This document shows, piece by piece, positions 57,525 to 64,000 of a stretch of DNA of 64,000 nt (positions are counted from its first letter, which is position 1; each line of letters opens with the position of its first letter). Source of the DNA: Herbaspirillum sp. SJZ106 (GTDB lineage: Bacteria > Pseudomonadota > Gammaproteobacteria > Burkholderiales > Burkholderiaceae_D); NCBI RefSeq assembly GCF_006715495.1, contig NZ_VFNI01000002.1:248001-312000 (forward strand), given 5' to 3'. The notes beneath the pieces were generated by a model. That model was not told the DNA's origin and made no database searches. It worked only from the letters and a program-made list of their open reading frames with translations. Made by a program: the position numbers and the translations under genes.

Positions 57525-58478
57525 ATGAAGATCATCTTTGCCGGCACGCCGGAATTTGCCGCCGTCGCGCTCGAAGCGCTGTACGCCGCCGGCCACGACA
57601 TCGCCCTGGTGCTGACCCAGCCCGACCGTCCGGCCGGGCGAGGCATGCAATTGCAGGCCTCGCCGGTCAAGCAATGCGCGCAGAAGCACGGCACGCCGGT
57701 GGCGCAGCCGGTCTCGCTGCGGCTGGACGGCAAGTATCCCGAGGTCGCCCAAGAGGCGCATGCACTGCTGCGCACGACGCCGCACGATGTCATGGTGGTG
57801 GCGGCCTACGGCCTGATCCTGCCGAAGAGCGTGCTCGACATTCCGCGCCTGGGCTGCATCAATATCCACGGATCGCTGTTGCCGCGCTGGCGCGGCGCCG
57901 CGCCGATCCACCGCGCCATCGAAGCGGGCGACGCCGAGACCGGCATCACCATCATGCAGATGGAAGAAGGGCTCGATACCGGCCCCATGCTGCTGATCGA
58001 AAGCTTGCCGATCGCCGGCGACGATACGACTGGCAGCCTGCACGACAAGCTGGCCGTGTTGGGCGGCAAGATGATTGTCGACGCATTGGCCAGGCTGGAA
58101 CAAGACCGGTTGCCGGCTACGCCGCAGCCGGAGCAGGGCGCCAATTACGCCCCCAAGATCGCCAAGGAAGAGGCCGCGCTCGACTTCTCGCGACCGGCTG
58201 CCGAGCTGGCGCGCAAGATCCGCGCCTTCAATCCCTTCCCCGGCGCCAGCGGGCGTTTCGGCGAAACCGTCATCAAGATCTGGCAGGCGCGGCCGGTCAG
58301 CATTGCGCTGCAGGGCGTGCCGGGCCAGGTGCTGTCGGCCGATGCCCAGGCCGGCATCGTGGTGGCTTGCGGCGATGGCGCGCTGCTGCTGACCGAACTG
58401 CAAAAGCCGGGCGGCAAGCGTTTGCCGGCATCGGAGTTCCTCAAGGGCTTCGCGCTGGAGGGCGGGCGCTTAGCCTGA
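57525..58478 (+). CDS. fmt: Methionyl-tRNA formyltransferase
   Basis: A 317-residue enzyme that formylates initiator Met-t[44 protein letters not shown] and the catalytic [21 protein letters not shown] (short part: [14 protein letters not shown]) are Fmt signatures, with the C-terminal domain at about 205-315. Length is normal. In most relatives def precedes fmt; here an SDR gene ends 55 bases upstream and a LysR gene follows, and def is not in the window. The frame is open upstream to 57339 without support. Confidence 0.93.
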   Translation: MKIIFAGTPEFAAVALEALYAAGHDIALVLTQPDRPAGRGMQLQASPVKQCAQKHGTPVAQPVSLRLDGKYPEVAQEAHALLRTTPHDVMVVAAYGLILPKSVLDIPRLGCINIHGSLLPRWRGAAPIHRAIEAGDAETGITIMQMEEGLDTGPMLLIESLPIAGDDTTGSLHDKLAVLGGKMIVDALARLEQDRLPATPQPEQGANYAPKIAKEEAALDFSRPAAELARKIRAFNPFPGASGRFGETVIKIWQARPVSIALQGVPGQVLSADAQAGIVVACGDGALLLTELQKPGGKRLPASEFLKGFALEGGRLA

Positions 58479-58561
58479 GCGCCAGGGCCTCGGGTTGGGG
58501 CAATACCCGACGCAAGAGCGGGATGCAGGGCAGGAGTGTTTTTCCAAAAAGGGGGGAAATC

Positions 58562-59467
58562 ATGGATCAATTGACAGCCATGCGTACGTTCCGCCACGTC
58601 GTCGACGCCGGCGGATTCTCGGCGGCGGCGGTGGCGCTGGACATGTCGCACAGCGTGGTGTCGCGCCAGGTGCGCCAGCTGGAGCAGGCACTGGGCGCGC
58701 AATTGCTCAACCGCACCACACGCCGCTTCGCGTTGACGGAAGTGGGGCAGTCCTACTATCAGCGCTGCGTGCAGATCCTGGACCAGATCGAGGATGCGGC
58801 GCAGATGGTGCACCATCACCAGAGCCACCCTTCCGGCCTGCTGCGCATCAATGCGCCGATGGTGTTCGGCATCATGGAAGCCGGCAAGTGGCTGCCGGAC
58901 TTCATGCGCAGCTATCCCGAGCTCAAGGTCGACTTCGTGTGCAATGACCGTTTCGTCGACCTGATCGCCGAGGAATTCGACGTCGGCTTGCGCATCACGC
59001 GCACCCTGCCGGACTCGACGCTGGTCGCCAGGCGCCTGTGCGCGAGCGACATGGTGCTGGTCGCCTCGCCGGCCTATGTGAAGCGGCACGGCCTGCCGCG
59101 CACGCCCGCCGATCTGGCGGCCCACAACTACATGGCGTATTCGCTGGCGCTGCAGACTACCGAACTGACTTTTACCGGGCCGGACGGCGCGCTGTCCAAT
59201 GTGGCCGTGGGCGGCAATCTGCAATCCAACAGCGGCATGGTGGTGTGCGATGCGGTGCGCGCCGGCATGGGCATTACCGCTTCGGCCACCTTCGTCGTTT
59301 GCGAAGACCTGCGGCGCGGCGACCTGGTGCAGCTTTTGCCCGATTACCGTCTGCATTCGCGCGACCTGTATGCGCTCTATCCGCAAAACCGCCACATGTC
59401 GCCCAAGGTGCGCGCCTTCGTCGACTTCGTCGGTAACTACTATGCGCAGAACCGCTGGGCATTCTGA
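58562..59467 (+). CDS. LysR-family transcriptional regulator
   Basis: A 301-residue protein. The winged helix-turn-helix (1-60) reads MDQLTAMRTFRHVVDAGGFS and SHSVVSRQVRQLEQALGAQLL; the effector-binding fold follows from about 90. It belongs to the CrgA-like subgroup by the motif pattern HPSGLLRINAP and DVGLRI. The ribosome site GGGGGAAATC precedes ATG at 58562. The regulated gene is not obvious: the nearest gene downstream (cupin) is on the other strand past a shared terminator. Confidence 0.88.
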   Translation: MDQLTAMRTFRHVVDAGGFSAAAVALDMSHSVVSRQVRQLEQALGAQLLNRTTRRFALTEVGQSYYQRCVQILDQIEDAAQMVHHHQSHPSGLLRINAPMVFGIMEAGKWLPDFMRSYPELKVDFVCNDRFVDLIAEEFDVGLRITRTLPDSTLVARRLCASDMVLVASPAYVKRHGLPRTPADLAAHNYMAYSLALQTTELTFTGPDGALSNVAVGGNLQSNSGMVVCDAVRAGMGITASATFVVCEDLRRGDLVQLLPDYRLHSRDLYALYPQNRHMSPKVRAFVDFVGNYYAQNRWAF

Positions 59468-59490
59468 ATGCTGCTTGCCCGGCACAAATA

Positions 59491-59525
59491 AAAACCCGCT
59501 GCAAATGCATGCAGCGGGTTTTTGT
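59491..59525. terminator. Bidirectional terminator between LysR and cupin genes
   Basis: aaaacccgctgc (59491-59502) and gcagcgggtttt (59511-59522) are exact reverse complements around an 8-base loop, with T-runs reading out on both strands. It separates convergent genes. Confidence 0.93.
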
Positions 59526-59539
59526 TTGGGGGAATGCGC

Positions 59540-59998
59540 TTACTTCTTCTCGACCGGAATCAAGTCGAAGTGGTCCGCCTGATATTGGAACAGCACGCAG
59601 TCGTCGCCCTTTTCGCAACCGCTGTAATGCGGCATGCGCGCCGGCAGGTTATAGAAGGAACCGGCCGGGTACTGGATGCGCTTGCCGTCGATGACGGCGT
59701 AGAAGGTGCCCTTCAGGACCACCGTCGGCAGGTTTTGTGTGTGCATGTGGTAAGGATTGTCCTTGCCGGCCGGGAAGATCACGAAGGCGTCGTAAGGACC
59801 CTTGCCGGTGATGCTGCCGCGCACATCGGCGACCTTGATGCCGCCGGTGCCCGGCAGTTCGCGCCATTGCAGGTCGGAGGCGGGGAACGAGACCAGCGGT
59901 TGGGCCTTGACTTCCGCCTTTTTGGGGGCGTTTGCCAGGGCGGCGGAGGTGGCGGCGATACCGGCGATCAGCAGTGCGGCGGTGGCGATACGTTTCAT
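59540..59998 (-). CDS. Secreted cupin-domain protein
   Basis: A 152-residue protein with an N-terminal signal peptide (KRIATAALLIAGIAATSAALA) and a single cupin barrel. NPYHMHTQNLPTVVLKGTFY carries the metal-binding histidines, and GSFYNLPARMPHYSGCEKGDDC closes it. It is exported to the periplasm. Enzymatic function is unknown. AAGGAG lies before ATG 59998. It could be co-transcribed with the isochorismatase-like gene upstream of it on the same strand (60-base gap). Confidence 0.8.
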   Translation of the reverse strand: MKRIATAALLIAGIAATSAALANAPKKAEVKAQPLVSFPASDLQWRELPGTGGIKVADVRGSITGKGPYDAFVIFPAGKDNPYHMHTQNLPTVVLKGTFYAVIDGKRIQYPAGSFYNLPARMPHYSGCEKGDDCVLFQYQADHFDLIPVEKK

Positions 59999-60058
59999 GT
60001 CGGAGTACTCCTTTAAGGTCGGGTGAGTCAAGCGTGAAGAAAGACGGGCCGGATCGGC

Positions 60059-60670
60059 TCAGGCTACGTTCATTTCCAGGATGGCATTGGTGTCGAGCAC
60101 GCTGCCGAAGGTGTCGGCGATGCTGACCAGGGATGCGCGGTGCAGTGCGTCGTGTGCGATGACGCCGCCGTGGGGCGCCTCGATGTCGCGCGTGGCGCAG
60201 GCATCGGCGGCCACGATCACGTCGAACCCGGCCGGCGCCGCGTCGCGGGCCGCGCCTGCCACGCAGGCATGGGTCATCAGGCCGGTGATCAGCAAGGTCT
60301 TGATGCCGGCGGCCTTGAGCTGCGCCTCGATGTCGGTGCCCTGGAAGACGCTGACATTGGCTTTCCTGACCAGGTGGTGATGCGCTGCCGGCTGGATCTC
60401 GGGATGGAGGGCGACGGTGGCGCCGCCTTCGGCGAAGATCGGCGTGCCGGCCGGCGTCACATGCTGCACGTGGAACACCGGCATGCGGTGGCGGTCGGCC
60501 ATGGCGACCAGCCGCCTGGCGTTGGCCAGCGCCGCCTTGCCGTCGGGGATCGGCATCATGCCGGTGAAATATTCGTTCTGGAAATCGATGACCAGCAGGG
60601 CGGTGCTGGCGGCCTCAAGCGAAACCGGGGCAAGCGCGCCGGCGATGCTGCGGATGGTGGGGTGCGACAT
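60059..60670 (-). CDS. Isochorismatase-family cysteine hydrolase
   Basis: A 203-residue hydrolase. ALLVIDFQNEYFTG carries the catalytic aspartate, K105-region VRKANVSVFQGTD the lysine, and TGLMTHACVAGAARDA the nucleophilic cysteine. DAcATRDIEAPHGG is the usual later loop. Members cleave amide bonds in small molecules such as nicotinamide, biuret or N-carbamoyl compounds; the substrate here is open. It lies on the same strand as the cupin gene. The 136-base gap to the Lrp gene holds no gene. Confidence 0.86.
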   Translation of the reverse strand: MSHPTIRSIAGALAPVSLEAASTALLVIDFQNEYFTGMMPIPDGKAALANARRLVAMADRHRMPVFHVQHVTPAGTPIFAEGGATVALHPEIQPAAHHHLVRKANVSVFQGTDIEAQLKAAGIKTLLITGLMTHACVAGAARDAAPAGFDVIVAADACATRDIEAPHGGVIAHDALHRASLVSIADTFGSVLDTNAILEMNVA

Positions 60671-60806
60671 GTTCTGCTCCTGGTTGATTGACGACAGGAC
60701 GAAGCATAGTCAGGCGCAGGCGTGCCCGATAGTAGTGGCACGCGACAAGATCTGTGCTGAAAACGCACAAATCCGGATGGAGGGCTTCAGGCAGGGGAGG
60801 GTTGTT

Positions 60807-61274
60807 TCAGTCGGGAAGCGGCAGCGGGCTGGCGGGCTTGATCTCTTCCATGCAGACCATCGAGCGCACGCCGGCCACCCCCGGCACCTGCATCAGGCGG
60901 TCGGTCAGGAAGGATGACAGGCTCTTGAGGTCGGCCGCCGCCACCTTGAGCAGGTAATCGAAGTCGCCCGAAATGGTGTAGCACTCCAGGATTTCCGGGA
61001 ATTGCCGGATCGCTTTCTCCACGCTGCGCACCTGCTTGAACTGTTCGCGCGCCAGCGAGAGGCTGACGAAGGCGATCACTCCCAGCCCCAGCGCGGCCGG
61101 ATCGAGCCGGGCGGCATAGCCGCGGATCACGCCGTCCTGTTCCAGCCGCTGCACCCGCCGGTAGCACTGCGGGGGCGACAGGTTCGCCTTGTCCGACAGT
61201 TCGACATTGCTGGCGCGACCGTTTTGCTGCAGGGTTTCCAGTATGATGCGGTCGAAACGATCGAATTTTTCCAT
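60807..61274 (-). CDS. Lrp/AsnC-family transcriptional regulator
   Basis: A 155-residue regulator. The N-terminal helix-turn-helix (about 1-55) reads FDRIILETLQQNGRASNVEL and LSPPQCYRRVQRLEQDGVI; the RAM domain (about 65-150) has FPEILECYTISGDFDYLLKV and PGVAGVRSMVCMEEIK, which bind amino acids. It is divergent from the ornithine aminotransferase gene, with 162 bases between, so it most probably controls that gene in response to an amino acid such as arginine or ornithine. Confidence 0.9.
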   Translation of the reverse strand: MEKFDRFDRIILETLQQNGRASNVELSDKANLSPPQCYRRVQRLEQDGVIRGYAARLDPAALGLGVIAFVSLSLAREQFKQVRSVEKAIRQFPEILECYTISGDFDYLLKVAAADLKSLSSFLTDRLMQVPGVAGVRSMVCMEEIKPASPLPLPD

Positions 61275-61291
61275 GTTGATGGATTTTTAGA

Positions 61292-61304
61292 ATGAATCGT
61301 TCAT
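61292..61304. promoter_or_regulatory. Possible Lrp-type operator between the regulator and rocD
   Basis: ATGAA (61292-61296), three bases, and TTCAT (61300-61304) make a small palindrome inside an AT-rich stretch (61275-61360) in the divergent promoter region. Lrp-type operators have such short, AT-rich symmetry. The site is short and could arise by chance. Confidence 0.35.
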
Positions 61305-61436
61305 ATTTTAATGTTTAAGAGAATAAAAAAGAACGGTAATTTCGCAATCCTGAAACTATCATGTATCCATGGAGTCAATTGGCGGCGCTGAACGGATCTT
61401 GCCGCAAAGGCTGCGCCAATGTGCATGGGAGGCAAC

Positions 61437-62675
61437 ATGAACGCCCGCATCGATAATCCGCACATCGCATTGGAGCAACGCTATTGCGCGCATAACTACG
61501 CGCCGCTGCCGGTCGTGCTCAGCCGCGGACACGGCGTATGGCTGTGGGACGACCAAGGCCATCGCTACATGGACATGATGTCGGCCTATTCGGCCGTCAG
61601 CTTCGGCCATGCCAACGCCGCGCTGGTAGAGGCGCTGACGCAGCAGGCGCAGCGTCTGGCGGTGACCTCCCGCGCCTTCTACAGCGACCGGCTGGGGCTG
61701 TTCCTGCAGCGCCTGTGCGAGATGACCGCAATGGAACGCGCGCTGCCCATGAACAGCGGCGCCGAGGCGGTCGAGACGGCCATCAAGGCGGCCCGCAAAT
61801 GGGCCTACAGGCGCAAGGGCGTGGCCGATGGCCGGGCGCGCATCGTGGTGTGCCGCGGCAACTTCGCCGGCCGCACCACCACCATCGTCGGTTTCTCGTC
61901 GGAGGCGCAGTACCGTGACGGCTTCGGCCCCTTCGACGGCGGTTTCGACAGCGTGCCGTTCGGCGACGCCGCCGCGCTGGAAGCGGCCATCACGCCCGAT
62001 ACCGCGGCCTTCCTGGTCGAGCCCATCCAGGGCGAAGGCGGCATCATCGTGCCGCCCGAAGGTTACTTGCGGCAATGCCGCGAGATTTGCACGCGCCATC
62101 GCGTCCTGATGATCTGCGATGAGGTGCAGACCGGGCTGGGACGCACCGGCAAGCTGCTGGCCTGCGACCACGAAGGCATCCGGCCGGATGGCCTGGTGCT
62201 GGGCAAGGCGCTCGGCGGCGGCTTGTTGGCGGTATCGGCGTTCCTCGCATCGAGCGAGGTGATGGATGTGTTTGTTCCGGGCGACCATGGCAGCACCTTC
62301 GGCGGCAATGCGCTAGCGGCGGCAGTCGGTTTCAAGGCGCTGGAGCTCCTGCAGGATGGCGCCCTGGCGGCCAATGCCGGGCGGCTCGGGGAGCGTTTGC
62401 GCGCAGGCTTGCGCGCCATCGGCCACCCGGCCATTCGCGAAGTGCGCGGCAAGGGTTTGCTGATCGGCATGGACCTCGATCCCAAAGCGATCGGCGCGCG
62501 GGCGTTTTGCGAACGCCTGATGGCGCACGGCATCCTGTCCAAGGAAACCCACGAGACCGTGGTGCGCTTCGCGCCGCCGCTGGTCATCGACGATGAGCAG
62601 ATCGATACCGCCTTGCGCATCATCGGCGAGGTTTTCCATGAAATCCCGGCCCCACCCCAAGGAGAATCAATATGA
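61437..62675 (+). CDS. rocD: Ornithine aminotransferase
   Basis: A 412-residue class III aminotransferase. YMDMMSAYSAVSFGHANAAL, MNSGAEAVETAIKAARKW (PLP phosphate part), VCRGNFAGRTTTIVGFSS and ICDEVQTGLGRTGKLLACDHE are ornithine aminotransferase motifs, with the PLP lysine in LGKALGGG (about K262). HGILSKETH and RFAPPL occur near the end, again as in OAT. It converts ornithine to glutamate-5-semialdehyde. Start 61437 has GGGAGG upstream; an inner in-frame start at 61419 overlaps that site. It overlaps the next gene by 4 bases. Confidence 0.93.
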   Translation: MNARIDNPHIALEQRYCAHNYAPLPVVLSRGHGVWLWDDQGHRYMDMMSAYSAVSFGHANAALVEALTQQAQRLAVTSRAFYSDRLGLFLQRLCEMTAMERALPMNSGAEAVETAIKAARKWAYRRKGVADGRARIVVCRGNFAGRTTTIVGFSSEAQYRDGFGPFDGGFDSVPFGDAAALEAAITPDTAAFLVEPIQGEGGIIVPPEGYLRQCREICTRHRVLMICDEVQTGLGRTGKLLACDHEGIRPDGLVLGKALGGGLLAVSAFLASSEVMDVFVPGDHGSTFGGNALAAAVGFKALELLQDGALAANAGRLGERLRAGLRAIGHPAIREVRGKGLLIGMDLDPKAIGARAFCERLMAHGILSKETHETVVRFAPPLVIDDEQIDTALRIIGEVFHEIPAPPQGESI

Positions 62676-63553
62676 AGCAGCAACGCCACGAGCTCTTCCT
62701 GATGTGCCCGCCAGGACACTTCGAAGTGTCCTATGTGATCAACCCCTGGATGGAAGGCAATGTCGCCCATGGCGACCGGGCGCTGGCCGCGCGGCAGTGG
62801 CAGGCGCTGCGCGACGGCCTGGGGCAGGTGGCCGAGGTGCGCGAGATGCCGTCCGCCGCCGGCCTGCCGGACATGGTGTTTACCGCCAACGGCGGCCTGG
62901 TGCTGGAGGACAAGGTGGTGTTGTCGCGTTTTCGCCATGCCGAGCGCCAGGGGGAGGAAGCGCATTTCGCCGGTTGGTTCGGGGAGCAGGGCTTGCGCGT
63001 GCTGCGCATGCCCGACGCGGTTGCCTTCGAAGGGGCCGGCGACGCTTTGCTGGATCGGCAGTCCGAACTGCTGTGGATGGGTTACGGCCATCGCACCGAC
63101 GTGCTGGCGGCGCCGCTGATCGCCGGCTGGCTGGACCTCGAAGTGCAGTCGCTGCAACTGGCCGACCCGCGCTTCTATCACCTGGATACCTGCTTCTGCC
63201 CGCTCGAGGGCGGCTATGTGATGTACTACCCGGCCGCGTTCGATGCCGCTTCGCAAAAGGCGATCGCCTGCCGGGTGCCGCAGCAACGGCGCATCGTCGT
63301 CGGTGAGCAGGACGCGCTGGATTTCGCCTGCAACACCGTCAATGCCGGCCGCCACGTATTCCTGAACCGGGCCTCGCCGCCATTGCGCGCACAGCTGGAG
63401 GACAAGGGGTTTGAGGTGCATGAAACGCCGTTGTCCGAATTCATGAAGGCCGGCGGCGCCGCCAAGTGCCTGACCCTCAAGCTGACCGAGCCGCGCCGGC
63501 GCGCGGCCAATGCCGGCCGCCTGGAGGAGGGGACGGCCAGATTGTCGGCCTGA
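62672..63553 (+). CDS. Guanidine-modifying enzyme (amidinotransferase / arginine deiminase superfamily)
   Basis: A 293-residue protein. PDMVFTANGGLVLEDKVV, FYHLDTCFCPLEGGYVMYYP and GGAAKCLTLKL give the catalytic Asp, His and Cys of the superfamily. The FTANGG motif, where dimethylargininases often have FTRD, is also found in the N-terminal part of ArgZ/AgrE arginine dihydrolase and in CtlX-like proteins. Coupled by 4-base overlap to rocD, it is likely to make ornithine or citrulline from arginine, or to hydrolyse citrulline. Which of these it does cannot be read from the sequence. Confidence 0.78.
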   Translation: MKQQRHELFLMCPPGHFEVSYVINPWMEGNVAHGDRALAARQWQALRDGLGQVAEVREMPSAAGLPDMVFTANGGLVLEDKVVLSRFRHAERQGEEAHFAGWFGEQGLRVLRMPDAVAFEGAGDALLDRQSELLWMGYGHRTDVLAAPLIAGWLDLEVQSLQLADPRFYHLDTCFCPLEGGYVMYYPAAFDAASQKAIACRVPQQRRIVVGEQDALDFACNTVNAGRHVFLNRASPPLRAQLEDKGFEVHETPLSEFMKAGGAAKCLTLKLTEPRRRAANAGRLEEGTARLSA

Positions 63554-63560
63554 GCGGCTT

Positions 63561-64000
63561 TTATCGGCCGACCACCAGCGGCAGATGGCGCCAGAACAGC
63601 TCGGCGCCCAGGTGCACCTTGTCTTGCCAGTCGCTGGCCGAATCGTCGTCGGCGCCGTCGGTGATGAACTTGAAGGCGCGCCAGGGCACGCCGAAGTGGC
63701 GGCATACGCGGGCGATGGCGAACAGTTCCATGTCCACCAGGTCGATCTTTTCCCGCAGCAGCCAGTCGTCGGCGGCGGTGACGAAGCTGTCGCCGGTGCC
63801 GCACACGACTCCCGGATAGCCCGATTCCAGCCGCGCCGGCTGCTCGGTTTCACTGGCCAATGGCGTCACCCCGCGCGGCGCCAGCGGCATGGCCAGCATG
63901 TCGCGCTGGACCACGGCAGCCACTTCCAGCAGGCCGTCATGCAACGGATCGATCTTGCCGGCGGTGCCGAAGTTGATCACCAGTTCGGGTTTGCCGGCCA
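63561..64000 (-). CDS. 5'-methylthioadenosine/S-adenosylhomocysteine nucleosidase-like protein (5' end outside window)
   Basis: The reverse strand reads in frame from the window edge (KPELVINFGTAG) to a stop at 63561. FVTAADDWLLR, VDMELFAIARVC and FKFITDGADDDSA give the catalytic Glu and Asp of the PNP_UDP_1 nucleosidase family. The N-terminal third lies beyond 64000. It hydrolyses a nucleoside to its base and a sugar; by motif it resembles MtnN but could be a related purine nucleosidase. It converges on the guanidine-modifying gene with 7 bases between. Confidence 0.78.
   Translation of the reverse strand, partial: AGKPELVINFGTAGKIDPLHDGLLEVAAVVQRDMLAMPLAPRGVTPLASETEQPARLESGYPGVVCGTGDSFVTAADDWLLREKIDLVDMELFAIARVCRHFGVPWRAFKFITDGADDDSASDWQDKVHLGAELFWRHLPLVVGR

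Overview
The window looks like chromosomal DNA of a betaproteobacterium of the order Burkholderiales, most likely Oxalobacteraceae (Herbaspirillum-like). This rests on the GC-rich, Gly/Ala/Arg-rich coding style, the atpIBEFHAGDC operon followed by hemE and priA, and family-level resemblance of the proteins. The genus is an inference, because no database search was possible.

Layout. 1-306 holds the 5' end of glmU (minus). 584-20000 is a surface-glycan (O-antigen/LPS) region. It has a plus-strand glycosyltransferase; an eight-gene minus-strand operon (9586 to 1679) that is visibly poorer in GC than the rest and carries two-domain glycosyltransferase, WecE-like aminotransferase, three methyltransferases, WbqC, an FAD-dependent oxidoreductase and a TylF-like protein; a plus-strand set for a CDP-6-deoxy, probably branched, sugar (rfbF, epimerase, C-methyltransferase, a 582-residue unknown); and a minus-strand operon rfbG-galE-rfbB-rfbA-rfbC-rfbD for CDP-4-keto-6-deoxyglucose, UDP-galactose and dTDP-rhamnose. 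(Counting the seven genes between 9586 and 1679 exactly: TylF-like, FAD oxidoreductase, WbqC, two methyltransferases, aminotransferase, glycosyltransferase.)

20401-33973 holds housekeeping and envelope genes: ttcA, folB with a FolM-like reductase, a MidA-family methyltransferase, a PmrAB/QseBC-like two-component system followed by a PmrA-box-like site and a DegQ-type protease, a KefG/KefB-type potassium efflux pair in which kefB has lost its regulatory domain, a class I amidotransferase, a YqjD/YqjE-like membrane trio, an OmpA-like lipoprotein and a cytochrome c5. A tRNA-Arg(CCG) and a TonB-dependent siderophore receptor follow.

37429-44739 is the complete F1Fo ATP synthase operon with a clear sigma-70 promoter and an end terminator, and with a 121-bp imperfect palindrome inserted between atpD and atpC. 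Then come a CoA-binding protein, a PPK2 kinase, a PheC-like periplasmic dehydratase and hemE. Between hemE and priA lies a 0.6-kb AT-rich region holding six DnaA-box matches arranged as two diverged tandem copies of a 365-367 bp unit: a candidate replication origin or DnaA-binding locus.

49175-64000 holds priA, argS, a TA-flanked MITE-like palindrome, an FtsN-like SPOR protein, a tandem duplication of dsbA (CPHC and CAHC active sites) that copied the tail of the SPOR gene, an SDR, fmt away from def, a LysR regulator, a cupin, an isochorismatase-like hydrolase, and an arginine/ornithine catabolic group (Lrp regulator, ornithine aminotransferase, guanidine-modifying enzyme) ending in a partial MTA/SAH nucleosidase.
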